From NCBI GenBank assembly GCA_030622775.1, contig JAUXFS010000023.1:1-10376 (forward strand): a DNA stretch of 10,376 bases. The letters are read 5' to 3'. Every line of letters begins with the position of its first letter. The stretch's first letter is position 1. This document shows positions 1 to 6,966 of the stretch, one piece after another. Below the pieces are notes generated by a model. It did no database searches, was not told the DNA's origin, and saw nothing but the letters and a program-made list of their open reading frames with translations. This DNA is from Rhodospirillales bacterium. Its GTDB lineage: Bacteria; Pseudomonadota; Alphaproteobacteria; Rhodospirillales; Defluviicoccaceae. Position numbers and translations under genes: made by a program.

Positions 1-809
1 ACATCCGGCGCCAACAGGTTGACAACCCCGGCCATCGCCCAGCCGATCGTTCTCGCCGCTTCGCGCACGATGCTCTCGACCACCGCGTCGCCGGCGGAAA
101 TGGACTCGCTGAGGGCACGGCTGCGGATGTTAGCGAGATCGGTTCCGGCCTTCGCCAACAGGTGCGGCGCCTCGCCCCGGTAGGCGGCGGCGGCGGCGGC
201 GGCGGAAACGGCCAGGCGTCCGGCGACCGCCTCCAGACAGCCGCGCCGGCCGCATCCACAGAAAGGCCCGTCGCGGACCACCGGCATGTGTCCGATCTCC
301 ATGCACGAGCCCGTGGCGCCGCGAATGATCTCGCCGTTGTAGACGGCACCGCCGCCGATCCCCGTTCCCGGAAAAACGCCGACGACGCACCGGGCGGCGC
401 GGGCGGCGCCAAAACGATACTCCCCGTAAACACCCGCGTCGACGTCGTTGGCGATGACCGCCGGACACCCGAAGGCCTGCTCCAGTTCCGCCCTGACCCT
501 GGTCTTCCTCCAGCCGAGATTGGGCGTTTCGAGGATGATTCCCTTGTCGAGGTCGAGCGGCCCCGGACATCCGACGCCGATCCCCGCCAGACCTTCCGCG
601 CCAATTCCGGCCTCGGCCAAAGTCGCCTCGATCAGACCGATCATCCGCTTCAGGCCGCCAGCGGCGCCGTCCTGCGCCTTGGTCCGCTTGCGCTTTCTCG
701 CCAGCGGCTTGAAGGCGTCGTCGAAGACCGCCGCCAGCATCTTGGTACCCCCGAGATCGAAACCCACCCAGTACCTTCTTTTCGTCTCGGCCGACATCGG
801 TTCCCCCAT
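1..809 (-). CDS. ROK-family sugar kinase (glucokinase-like), 3' end cut by window edge
   Basis: Predicted cytoplasmic ATP-dependent sugar kinase of the ROK family, translated from the minus strand; 269 codons are visible and the stop lies beyond base 1. Seen: an N-terminal phosphate-binding DLGGTK (residues 18-23), GCPGPLD in the N-terminal domain, AND with the presumed catalytic Asp (N121-D122), GTGIGGG (148-154), and the ROK zinc site GHMP...CGCGRRGCLE with H174, C184, C186 and C191. Family members run about 300-320 residues, so roughly 40 are missing. The start is ATG at 809; an in-frame ATG at 797, preceded by GGGGGAA, is equally possible. It begins 28 nt after the hpnA stop (40 nt if 797 is used), so the two are probably cotranscribed. 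The substrate cannot be told from sequence: ROK members act on glucose, fructose, N-acetylglucosamine, N-acetylmannosamine and others. Family is near certain; specificity is unknown. Confidence 0.88.
   Translation of the reverse strand, partial: MGEPMSAETKRRYWVGFDLGGTKMLAAVFDDAFKPLARKRKRTKAQDGAAGGLKRMIGLIEATLAEAGIGAEGLAGIGVGCPGPLDLDKGIILETPNLGWRKTRVRAELEQAFGCPAVIANDVDAGVYGEYRFGAARAARCVVGVFPGTGIGGGAVYNGEIIRGATGSCMEIGHMPVVRDGPFCGCGRRGCLEAVAGRLAVSAAAAAAAYRGEAPHLLAKAGTDLANIRSRALSESISAGDAVVESIVREAARTIGWAMAGVVNLLAPD
183..203. repeat. (GGC)7 trinucleotide run inside the ROK kinase gene
   Basis: Seven perfect GGC triplets on the plus strand, read as seven GCC codons on the minus strand. They encode a run of seven alanines shortly after the zinc-binding motif of the ROK kinase. 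Slippage here would change the length in whole codons and leave the frame intact. Ala-rich helices are common in GC-rich genomes, so this may be only compositional. Confidence 0.85.
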
Positions 810-837
810 ACGTTTCCGGACGGACTCTATACACCGG

Positions 838-1827
838 TCAAACGAAATGCCCGCTTTCGCGGAACGACGCGACCGCGTCCACCAACGCGTCCTTGGCCGG
901 CCGCGGCGAATACCCGAAGGAGCGCCCCGCCTTGTCGCTGGAGAAGTACATCCGCTTTCGCGCCAGCCGGACTCCGTCCATGGTGACGAAAGGCTCGCCG
1001 CCGACAATCCTGCACCAGATTTCGCTGGCCGCGGCAATGGGCATGACCACGCAGTGGGGAATGCGGATTTTCGGCGGCTTGCGACCGGTAATCCTGGCGA
1101 TCTCCGCCAGAATCTCGCCCAGCGGCATGTTCTCTCCGCCGAGAATATAGCGCTCCCCGACCGCGCCCTTGTCGTAGGCCATCAGATGGCCGTCGGCGAC
1201 GTCGTGGACGTGAACTATGTTGAGACCGGTGTCCACGTACGCGGGCATCCGACCGGCCGCGGCCTCGACGACCATCCGCCCCGTCGGCGTCGGCCTGATA
1301 TCGCGGGGACCTACCGGGGTCGAAGGATTGACGATCACCGCCGGCAACCTCTTGGCGGCGATCAGCCGCTGCACCTCGACTTCCGCCAGGAACTTGGAGC
1401 GCTTGTAGGGCCCGACCATATTCTCGAACGTGACCGGCGTCTCTTCATCGGCGGCGGCGCCATTGCCGTTGAGTCCGAGGGTGGCGACGCTGCTGGTGTA
1501 AACGATACGCCGGACTCCGGCGTCGAGAGCGGCGAGCATCAGATCGCGGGTGCCGGCGACGTTGGCGGCGAACATCCGCGCCGGATCCGGAACCCACAGC
1601 CGATAGTCGGCGGCGACATGGAAAAGACCCTCGCAGCCGTCGAGAGCCGCCCGGAGCGACGGCGGATCGGTAAGGTCGCCGACGACGATTTCCACGTCGA
1701 GGCCGTCGAGGTTGCGCCGGTCGCTGCCGGCCCGAACCAGCGCCCGCACCTTGTGGCCGGCCTCGAGCAATCGACGGAGGACCGCCGCACCGACGAATCC
1801 GGACGCTCCCGTGAGAAGAACAGTCAT
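838..1827 (-). CDS. hpnA: HpnA, hopanoid-associated NAD(P)-dependent sugar epimerase/dehydratase-like protein
   Basis: 329-residue extended short-chain dehydrogenase/reductase, a usual member of hopanoid clusters. Seen: dinucleotide-binding GASGFVG (residues 7-13) at the start of a Rossmann fold, DLTD (51-54), TSSVATLG (111-118) supplying the catalytic Ser, and the YKRSK catalytic Tyr/Lys pair (Y141, K145). The family is named for its link to squalene/hopene loci and resembles nucleotide-sugar epimerases and dihydroflavonol reductases; its substrate is not established. ATG at 1827 puts the glycine-rich loop at the expected distance from the N-terminus, though no strong Shine-Dalgarno precedes it. 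In many alphaproteobacteria hpnA heads the hpnAB... operon. Here it is detached from hpnB, faces away from ispH, and is followed by a ROK sugar kinase. That context suggests sugar or head-group chemistry, which is inference. Confidence 0.9.
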   Translation of the reverse strand: MTVLLTGASGFVGAAVLRRLLEAGHKVRALVRAGSDRRNLDGLDVEIVVGDLTDPPSLRAALDGCEGLFHVAADYRLWVPDPARMFAANVAGTRDLMLAALDAGVRRIVYTSSVATLGLNGNGAAADEETPVTFENMVGPYKRSKFLAEVEVQRLIAAKRLPAVIVNPSTPVGPRDIRPTPTGRMVVEAAAGRMPAYVDTGLNIVHVHDVADGHLMAYDKGAVGERYILGGENMPLGEILAEIARITGRKPPKIRIPHCVVMPIAAASEIWCRIVGGEPFVTMDGVRLARKRMYFSSDKAGRSFGYSPRPAKDALVDAVASFRESGHFV

Positions 1828-2131
1828 CGATACCCGAGGTTTGAGACCGCGGCCAATCCCGCGCCGCCTCGTCGGCGGACGGCGAAACCTTATTCGATCG
1901 TTCTATCATTGTCACCGGCCCCGAGAGAAGTCTTGTCGCGGCCTGAACGAAGATCAGAAAGCCGGTCCTCGGGAAAGCGTCGGCCTCCTTCGGCCTCGCA
2001 TCGAAAGCACACCCCGAAATCCTTAACAATTTAAAGGGCTAATCGACTCTTCCCCTTCCACCCAAACGTCCCTATGTTGCCCCTGTCGACCCACTCCTTT
2101 CAGTGATCGCGAACCGGAGTTACAAGATAGA
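1828..2131. promoter_or_regulatory. Divergent hpnA / ispH intergenic region
   Basis: 304 bp between the divergent starts of hpnA (minus) and ispH (plus), so promoters for both units should lie here. I find no confident -35/-10 pair. Weak candidates are TTAACA at 2023-2028 on the plus strand, with no good -10 after it, and on the minus strand GTGACA followed by an ATAAGG-like box, preceding hpnA. An AT-rich imperfect dyad at 2021-2037 (ccttaa, caat, ttaaagg) stands out from the GC-rich surroundings and could be an operator or promoter core. I see no tRNA and no convincing small gene. A longer minus-strand reading frame crosses the region, but it runs out of frame into hpnA and looks spurious. 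Confidence 0.5.
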
Positions 2132-3103
2132 GTGGCAGCCACAAGCACACGATCCTTGCACGTCCGGCTGGCCCGACCGCGCGGCTTCTGCGCGGGCGTT
2201 GAACGCGCCATCGAGATTGTCGAGCGGGCGCTCGATCTTTACGGGCCGCCCGTCTACGTCCGCCATGAGATCGTCCATAACCGGCACGTGGTCGACTCCC
2301 TGCGCGCCAAGGGAGCGGTGTTCGTCGAGGAACTCGAGGAAATTCCCGACGGCGCCGTTACGGTATTCAGCGCCCACGGCGTTTCCCAGGCCGTCGAGGA
2401 CGAAGCCCAGCGGCGCGATCTGCCGGTCATCGACGCCACCTGCCCGCTGGTTTCCAAAGTCCACACGGAGGGCCGGAACCATGCCCGCAAGGGCCGCGAG
2501 GTCATTCTGATCGGGCACGCCGGCCATCCCGAGGTGGAAGGCACACAGGGACGCATTCCCGGCGGCGTTCATCTGGTGTCGCGCACCGAGGACGTGCCGG
2601 ATGTCGAGGTCCGCGATCCCAAGAAAGTCGCGTACGTGACCCAGACCACGCTCAGCGTCGACGACACCCGTGATGTGATCGATGCCCTGCAGATGCGGTT
2701 CCCCGGTATCGTCGGCCTCGACGTCAAGGATATCTGCTACGCGACGCAGAACCGCCAGCAGGCGGTCCGGAATCTCGCCGCCCAAGTGGATATGCTGCTG
2801 GTGGTTGGTTCGCGCAACAGCTCCAATTCCAATCGGTTGCGCGAGATCGGCGCCGAGATGGGCGTTCCCAGCTTTCTGATCGACGACGCTTCCGCGCTCG
2901 ACCCGGCGTGGCTGGAGGGCATCGCAACGGTGGGCATCACCGCCGGCGCCTCGGCGCCGGAGGAACTGGTCCAGGAGCTGATCGCCCGGCTCGGCGAATT
3001 CGGCGATGTCACCATGGAGGAACTGCCCGGAACCGAAGAACACACGCAGTTCAAGCTGCCGCGAGAGCTGGGTCGGGCGAGCGCCTCCGCCGGAAATTTC
3101 TAG
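2132..3103 (+). CDS. ispH: 4-hydroxy-3-methylbut-2-enyl diphosphate reductase IspH (LytB)
   Basis: [4Fe-4S] enzyme that reduces HMBPP to IPP and DMAPP in the last step of the MEP pathway, in the cytoplasm. Seen: the three cluster cysteines C20 (GFCAG), C104 (TCPLV) and C202 (CYATQNRQ); the active-site HEIVHN (H49), SAHGVS (H82), GHAGHPE (H132, with the proton-donor Glu at 134), TQTTLSV (170-176) and the diphosphate-binding SRNSSNSNRL. At 323 residues it has the usual length. The chosen start is GTG at 2132, with GGAG at 2116-2119 upstream. It is the first gene of a two-gene unit with hpnH, 16 nt downstream, and so ties isoprenoid supply to hopanoid side-chain formation. ispH beside hpnH recurs in hopanoid producers. 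Confidence 0.97.
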   Translation: MAATSTRSLHVRLARPRGFCAGVERAIEIVERALDLYGPPVYVRHEIVHNRHVVDSLRAKGAVFVEELEEIPDGAVTVFSAHGVSQAVEDEAQRRDLPVIDATCPLVSKVHTEGRNHARKGREVILIGHAGHPEVEGTQGRIPGGVHLVSRTEDVPDVEVRDPKKVAYVTQTTLSVDDTRDVIDALQMRFPGIVGLDVKDICYATQNRQQAVRNLAAQVDMLLVVGSRNSSNSNRLREIGAEMGVPSFLIDDASALDPAWLEGIATVGITAGASAPEELVQELIARLGEFGDVTMEELPGTEEHTQFKLPRELGRASASAGNF

Positions 3104-3109
3104 GAAGGA
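3102..3109 (+). promoter_or_regulatory. Ribosome-binding site of hpnH, overlapping the ispH stop
   Basis: AGGAAGGA starts inside the ispH TAG stop codon and lies 10 nt ahead of the GTG at 3120. This decides the hpnH start over an in-frame ATG at 3006, which would lie inside ispH and add 38 residues absent from the family. The overlap with the stop suggests translational coupling of the two genes. Confidence 0.7.
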
Positions 3110-3119
3110 TTCGAGTTTC

Positions 3120-4259
3120 GTGGGTATTCCGCTGATCCAGCAAATCCGTGTTGGTTCCTACATCCTCGGCAACAAGTTTCGGGGTATCGACAGGTATCCA
3201 CTCGTGCTGATGCTCGAGCCGCTGTTCCGCTGCAATCTCGCCTGCCCGGGTTGCGGCAAGATCGACTACGAGGACTCGGTCCTCAACAAGCGTCTTTCCC
3301 TCGACGAGTGTCTCGCCGCGGTCGACGAATGCGGCGCGCCGATCGTCTCGATCCCCGGCGGCGAGCCGCTGCTCCACAAGGAGATCGGCGCCATCGTCTC
3401 CGGCATCGTCGCCCGCAAGAAGTTCGTGTACCTGTGCACCAACGGATTGCTGCTCGAGAAAAAGCTGAATCTGTTCGAACCGAGCGATTACCTGACGTTC
3501 TCGGTGCACCTCGACGGTCTCGAACAGCACCACGACCACGCCGTCAACCAGCCGGGCACCTTCAAGCGCGCGGTCGCGGCGATCAAGGTGGCCCGGTCCC
3601 GCGGGTTCCGGATCAACGTCAACTGCACCCTGTTCGACCAGATGACCGCGAGCGAGGTCGCCGCGTATTTCGATTTCTGCACCAACGAGCTGGATGTCGA
3701 AGGAATCACCGTCTCCCCGGGCTACGCTTACGAGCGGGCGCCCGATCAGGAGCATTTCCTCAACCGGACCAAGACCAAGCAACTGTTCCGCGACGTGTTC
3801 AAGCACCGCGGCAAGACCAAATGGCGGTTCAGCCAGTCCAGCCTGTTCATGGACTTCCTCGCCGGCAACCAGGAATATCGGTGCATGCCGTGGGGCAATC
3901 CGACCCGCAACGTCTTCGGCTGGCAGCGCCCCTGCTACCTCCTCGGCGAAGGCAATGTCGACACCTTCCGCCAACTGATGGAAGAGACCGATTGGGATCT
4001 CTACGGCACCGGCAATTACGAGAAGTGCGCCGACTGCATGGTTCACTGCGGCTACGAGGCGACGGCCGTCAACGATACCGTCTCGCGCCCGTGGAAGGCG
4101 CTGAAGGTGGCCTTGCGCGGTCCCAGGACCGACGGTCCGATAGCGCCGGAAATTTCCCTGGACGCTCAGCGTCCCGCCGAGTTCGTGTTCGAGGGACTGG
4201 TCAAGACGCTATCCGCCCAGGAAGAAGAGCGGTCCCGCCCGAAGAGCAACGCGGCGTAG
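3120..4259 (+). CDS. hpnH: HpnH, radical SAM adenosylhopane synthase
   Basis: 379-residue radical S-adenosylmethionine enzyme. It uses the 5'-deoxyadenosyl radical to attach adenosine to diploptene and form adenosylhopane, the first step of the extended (C35) hopanoid side chain. Seen: the family-typical N-terminus VGIPLIQQIRVGSYI, the cluster motif CNLACPGC (C38, C42, C45; CxxxCxxC), a GGEP motif in SIPGGEPLLHKE, and the C-terminal conserved Cys-rich CADCMVHCGYEA. Length fits the family. The GTG start follows a strong Shine-Dalgarno. The last 51 nt overlap the convergent hpnG, whose product acts next in the pathway. The C-terminal tail, rich in charged residues (QEEERSRPKSNAA), is the poorly conserved part and is where the overlap falls. 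Confidence 0.97.
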   Translation: MGIPLIQQIRVGSYILGNKFRGIDRYPLVLMLEPLFRCNLACPGCGKIDYEDSVLNKRLSLDECLAAVDECGAPIVSIPGGEPLLHKEIGAIVSGIVARKKFVYLCTNGLLLEKKLNLFEPSDYLTFSVHLDGLEQHHDHAVNQPGTFKRAVAAIKVARSRGFRINVNCTLFDQMTASEVAAYFDFCTNELDVEGITVSPGYAYERAPDQEHFLNRTKTKQLFRDVFKHRGKTKWRFSQSSLFMDFLAGNQEYRCMPWGNPTRNVFGWQRPCYLLGEGNVDTFRQLMEETDWDLYGTGNYEKCADCMVHCGYEATAVNDTVSRPWKALKVALRGPRTDGPIAPEISLDAQRPAEFVFEGLVKTLSAQEEERSRPKSNAA

Positions 4260-4904
4260 GGTCGCCAGCGCCTTTCGCGAGGTTGTCCGCAAGCGCACCA
4301 GCGTCGGCACATCCCTTGGATGGGCCAGTACACCGGAGACCACCGCGGACCAACCAGGGTGACCATCCGGTTGAATGGTGCGCGGAACCCAAGCCGGGAT
4401 CCCGTGACGGAAGGTATCGGAAACGGCCCTGACCACCAGGAACGGAATGGCGGACTCGACCGCCACGCGCGCGACGGCATGGCTTTCCATGTCGACGGCC
4501 GCCGCGCCGCTCGCTGCCCGTAACGTCTTCTTTCGCCGCTCGTCCAGGACGGCGCCGTCGCTGCCGACGAGCCCTCCGGTGACCGGGCCGAGGACCGGGC
4601 CGAGTTCCTCCAGCAATCGATGCCGCCAGCCCAAATCGGTCTCCGGCCGGCTGCCATCGGGCATGACCACGCAGTCGGCGACGACAAGCGCGCCGGCATC
4701 CAGGGCCGGGTCGAGCCCGCCGGCCATCCCGAAGCTCATCAGCCCCGCGCATCCCTCCGCGATCAGCTTGCGCGCGGCGTCTTCCGCGCGCCCGGGATCG
4801 GCGCCGGCGCACAGCACGCGAACTCCCTTGGCGGCGGATTCGGATTGGAATTCGAGGCAATCAGCCTCGCTGGCGAGCCCGGTGACGATGCCGAGACGGG
4901 TCAC
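4209..4904 (-). CDS. hpnG: HpnG, hopanoid-associated nucleoside phosphorylase (adenosylhopane to ribosylhopane)
   Basis: 231-residue protein of the purine nucleoside phosphorylase / MTA-SAH nucleosidase superfamily. It removes adenine from adenosylhopane on the route to ribosylhopane and bacteriohopanetetrol. Seen: an N-terminal GIVTGLASEADCL, SFGMAGGLDP (57-66), the ribose-binding VDMES (137-141) and RAVSD (159-163) with the Asp that contacts the purine. The start is a GTG that directly follows the TGA of shc with no spacer, so it is probably translated by ribosomes finishing shc; GGGA lies 6 nt upstream inside shc. It is the last visible gene of the hpnB-D-E-shc-G run. Its 3' end overlaps the 3' end of hpnH, so no intrinsic terminator fits between them. 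Confidence 0.95.
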   Translation of the reverse strand: MTRLGIVTGLASEADCLEFQSESAAKGVRVLCAGADPGRAEDAARKLIAEGCAGLMSFGMAGGLDPALDAGALVVADCVVMPDGSRPETDLGWRHRLLEELGPVLGPVTGGLVGSDGAVLDERRKKTLRAASGAAAVDMESHAVARVAVESAIPFLVVRAVSDTFRHGIPAWVPRTIQPDGHPGWSAVVSGVLAHPRDVPTLVRLRTTSRKALATLRRVALRAGPLFFLGG

Positions 4905-6869
4905 TCAAATCCCGTACATCGTCGTTCTGGCATTGCCCTGACGGAGATTGCGGTAGCGGGCGAGCGCCCAAAGCGGAAAATAGCCGCTGTACCCGTGGTA
5001 AGTGAGGTAGAACACCCGCGGGAAGCCGACGGCGTTGTAGAACGTCTCGTGCCATTTGCCGCCATCCCGCGGCGCCGCCAGCAAATAATCGATGCCGCGC
5101 TCGACCTGCCCGCTGTCGACCTCGCCCACCGCCATCAGACCGAGCACCGCCCAGGCGGTCTGCGACGGGGTGCTGGCCTTTGCCTCGACCTTGCCCCTGT
5201 GCTCCTGCCAATAGCTGGCGCAATCCTCGCCCCAGCCACCGTCCTCGTGCTGCCGGGACTTCAGCCACTGGACCGCTTTGCGCACATACGGGACCGCCGG
5301 ATCCTCGCCGATCGCATTGAGCGCCGACAGCACCGACCAGGTTCCGTAAACGTAGTTGGTCCCCCAGCGGCCGAACCATGAGCCGTCCTCTTCCTGTTCC
5401 CGCTTCAGGAAGTTCAGAGCCCTCGCCACGATCGGATTTTCCCGGGTGTAGCCCAACTGCGCCAGCATGCCGAGACAGCGGGCGGTGACATCGGCGGACG
5501 GCGGGTCGAGCAGCGCTCCGTGGTCGGCGAACGGAATGTTGTTGAGGCCGTAGTGCTCGTTGTCGGCGTCGAACGCGCCCCAGCCGCCGCTGGCGCTCTG
5601 CATGCCGATGATCCATTCCGCGCCGCGGGCAATGGCTTCGCGATACTTCTCGTCGTCGGCCCGGTGCAGCCCCATGACGACGACCGCCGCGTCGTCCACA
5701 TCGGGGTAAGCGTCGTTCCAGTACTGGAACGCCCAGCCGCCGGGGCGGACATCGGGACGCCGCGACGCCCAGTCGCCGCGGACGTCGAGGATCTGCCGGC
5801 CGCGCAACCATTCGCAGGCCCCGGAGACCACCGGATCGGTCTGTCTCGCCCCCGTCTCCAGCATGGCGTGCAGCGCCAGTCCGGTATCCCAGACCGGCGA
5901 CATGCAGGGTTGGCAGTACGCTTCGTCGTTGCGAATGACCAGAAGCTTGTCCACCGCCCGCCGCGCGGTGACGAAGTCGGGATCGTCGCGCGGGAAACCG
6001 AGCGCGTCGATGGCCATCACCGTGTTGGCCATCGCCGGAAAGATGCCGCCGAGCCCGTCTTCGCCGTTGAACCTCTGCTTGACGAACGCCATCGCCTTGT
6101 CGATCGCCTTGCGCTCCAGAAACGCCGGAAACAGCGGGTCGCAAAGACGGCCGACGCGGTCGAGCGCCAGCAGAACGTCGCCGATGCGGCGCCCGGTCGG
6201 GTTGCGGAGGTAATTCTTCTGCTCTTCGGGCGGAACGACGAACAGTTCACGGATACTCACGTCACGGGGGTTGCGGGCGCGCGGCTTGAGCGCCGCGAGC
6301 ACAAACAACGGAACCATGACCGTCCGTGACCAGTAGGACACCTTTTCGATGTGGAACGGCGACCATTTCGGCAGGAACATCGCCTCGGGCCGCATCCACG
6401 GCACCGCCCGCCATGGCACCTGGCCGAACAGCGCCAGGGTGATGCGGGTGAACACGTTCGCCTTCGCGGCGCCACCGTGCGCCAGCACCGCGTTGCGTGC
6501 CCGCGTCATGTGCGGCGCATCCGGATCGTCACCGACGAGCTTGAGCGCGTAGTAAGCCTTGACCGTGGCGCTTATGTTGAAATCGCCATCATGGTAGAGC
6601 GGCCAGCCGCCGTGGCTTCCCTGAACGCGGCGTAGATACTTGGCGATTTTTTCCTCGACCGGGTCGTCGATGTCGCCGAGATAGTGGTTGAGCAGGATAT
6701 ATTCGGCCGGAATGGTGGCGTCGGCCTCCAGCTCGAACAGCCAGTGACCGTCATCGGCCTGGCGCGCGGCAAGCCACGTCGTAGCCTCTTCGATAACCTC
6801 GTCAAGCGCGGCCTCAACCGGCTCCACGACCGGCTGCAGCTCGGCCGCGCTCGAATCCCACTTCCCCAT
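4905..6869 (-). CDS. shc: Squalene-hopene cyclase (Shc/HpnF)
   Basis: 654-residue class II triterpene cyclase, a monotopic enzyme of the inner membrane that protonates squalene and cyclises it to hopene (diploptene) and hopanol (diplopterol). Seen: many QW-type repeats, including GSHGGWPLYHDG (84-95), DGLGGIFPA (271-279), SGGWGAFDADN (427-437), EDGSWFGRWGTNYVYGTW (494-511), EDGGWGEDC (542-550) and DGGKWHETFYN (602-612). The substrate-channel motif SPVWDTGLA is at 324-332. The acid motif is DVDDAA (390-395), where the family consensus is DXDDTA, so Thr is replaced by Ala while all three Asp remain. The C-terminus FPLWALARYR is typical. The ATG start at 6869 follows an AGAGGA set very close to it. 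A 97-nt gap with hairpins separates it from hpnE upstream, and hpnG follows without a gap. Confidence 0.98.
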   Translation of the reverse strand: MGKWDSSAAELQPVVEPVEAALDEVIEEATTWLAARQADDGHWLFELEADATIPAEYILLNHYLGDIDDPVEEKIAKYLRRVQGSHGGWPLYHDGDFNISATVKAYYALKLVGDDPDAPHMTRARNAVLAHGGAAKANVFTRITLALFGQVPWRAVPWMRPEAMFLPKWSPFHIEKVSYWSRTVMVPLFVLAALKPRARNPRDVSIRELFVVPPEEQKNYLRNPTGRRIGDVLLALDRVGRLCDPLFPAFLERKAIDKAMAFVKQRFNGEDGLGGIFPAMANTVMAIDALGFPRDDPDFVTARRAVDKLLVIRNDEAYCQPCMSPVWDTGLALHAMLETGARQTDPVVSGACEWLRGRQILDVRGDWASRRPDVRPGGWAFQYWNDAYPDVDDAAVVVMGLHRADDEKYREAIARGAEWIIGMQSASGGWGAFDADNEHYGLNNIPFADHGALLDPPSADVTARCLGMLAQLGYTRENPIVARALNFLKREQEEDGSWFGRWGTNYVYGTWSVLSALNAIGEDPAVPYVRKAVQWLKSRQHEDGGWGEDCASYWQEHRGKVEAKASTPSQTAWAVLGLMAVGEVDSGQVERGIDYLLAAPRDGGKWHETFYNAVGFPRVFYLTYHGYSGYFPLWALARYRNLRQGNARTTMYGI

Positions 6870-6908
6870 TCCTCTGCCCTTTTAGCGTGCGCTGTGACCG
6901 GGAGGTCC

Positions 6909-6962
6909 TTATTGCCTCCAGCACCAAGCTACTCGCTCCGCTTGATGCTTCGAAAGCGCCAT
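6909..6962 (-). CDS. Possible 17-residue leader peptide ahead of shc
   Basis: A small reading frame starts at an ATG 4 nt after the hpnE stop and encodes MALSKHQAERVAWCWRQ, ending in TAA 39 nt before the shc ATG. No Shine-Dalgarno precedes it; ribosomes ending hpnE could re-initiate here. It spans the whole stem-loop at 6920-6949, and its Trp-Cys-Trp codons lie on the 3' arm. The geometry resembles a leader peptide coupled to RNA folding, but an ORF this short is expected by chance. If the TTGACA just upstream is a promoter, transcription from it would begin after this ATG. Low confidence that it is translated. Confidence 0.15.
   Translation of the reverse strand: MALSKHQAERVAWCWRQ
6920..6949 (-). 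other. Stem-loop in the hpnE-shc gap
   Basis: In the minus-strand RNA, AGCAUCAAGC pairs with GCUUGGUGCU through 10 consecutive pairs, one of them a U-G wobble, closing a 10-nt loop (GGAGCGAGUA). The arms are 6949-6940 and 6929-6920. No U-tract follows. It could stabilise processed mRNA ends, pause transcription or regulate shc; its role is unknown. Confidence 0.6.
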
Positions 6963-6966
6963 GTTG

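Larger units (their letters stand above)
6870..6966 (-). promoter_or_regulatory. hpnE-shc leader region with two hairpins and a possible internal promoter
   Basis: The largest gap in the hpnB-to-hpnG run. Reading the minus strand, a perfect TTGACA (bases 6970 to 6965) overlaps the hpnE stop codon and could be a -35 element; the best -10 at 17 nt spacing (CATCAA) is poor, so a promoter is only possible. Then come a stem-loop at 6920-6949 and a short GGAGG/CCTCC stem at 6901-6919, with the shc start 31 nt further on. Neither hairpin is followed by a U-run, so neither is a classical terminator. The gap suggests that shc, the committed cyclase, is set apart for separate control. Confidence 0.4.

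Noticed and set aside
130..834. A 234-codon minus-strand frame at the left end
   Set aside because: It is the ROK kinase region read in the wrong frame, giving Arg/Gly-rich low-complexity protein. The true frame carries the full set of ROK motifs.
1445..2029. A minus-strand frame starting in the hpnA-ispH gap
   Set aside because: It runs out of frame into hpnA and turns into Arg/Pro-rich sequence there. The gap portion has no known motif, so I do not call a gene.
448..2034. A 528-codon plus-strand open frame antisense to the ROK kinase and hpnA
   Set aside because: It is rich in Arg, Pro, Ala and His, has no recognisable motif, and lies opposite two clear enzyme genes. Long antisense frames are expected at this GC content.
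2120..3043. A 307-codon frame antisense to ispH
   Set aside because: It mirrors ispH codons, with no domain of its own, while ispH has every catalytic residue.
3006..3119. An upstream ATG extension of hpnH inside ispH
   Set aside because: The added 38 residues do not resemble HpnH, and the GTG at 3120 has a strong ribosome-binding site and the family N-terminus.
3051..4046. A 331-codon frame antisense to hpnH
   Set aside because: Shadow of hpnH; its composition is a mirror of the coding strand and no motif is present.
4861..6144. A 427-codon minus-strand frame inside shc
   Set aside because: Out-of-frame reading of shc, Arg/Gly-rich; the shc frame is intact over 654 codons.
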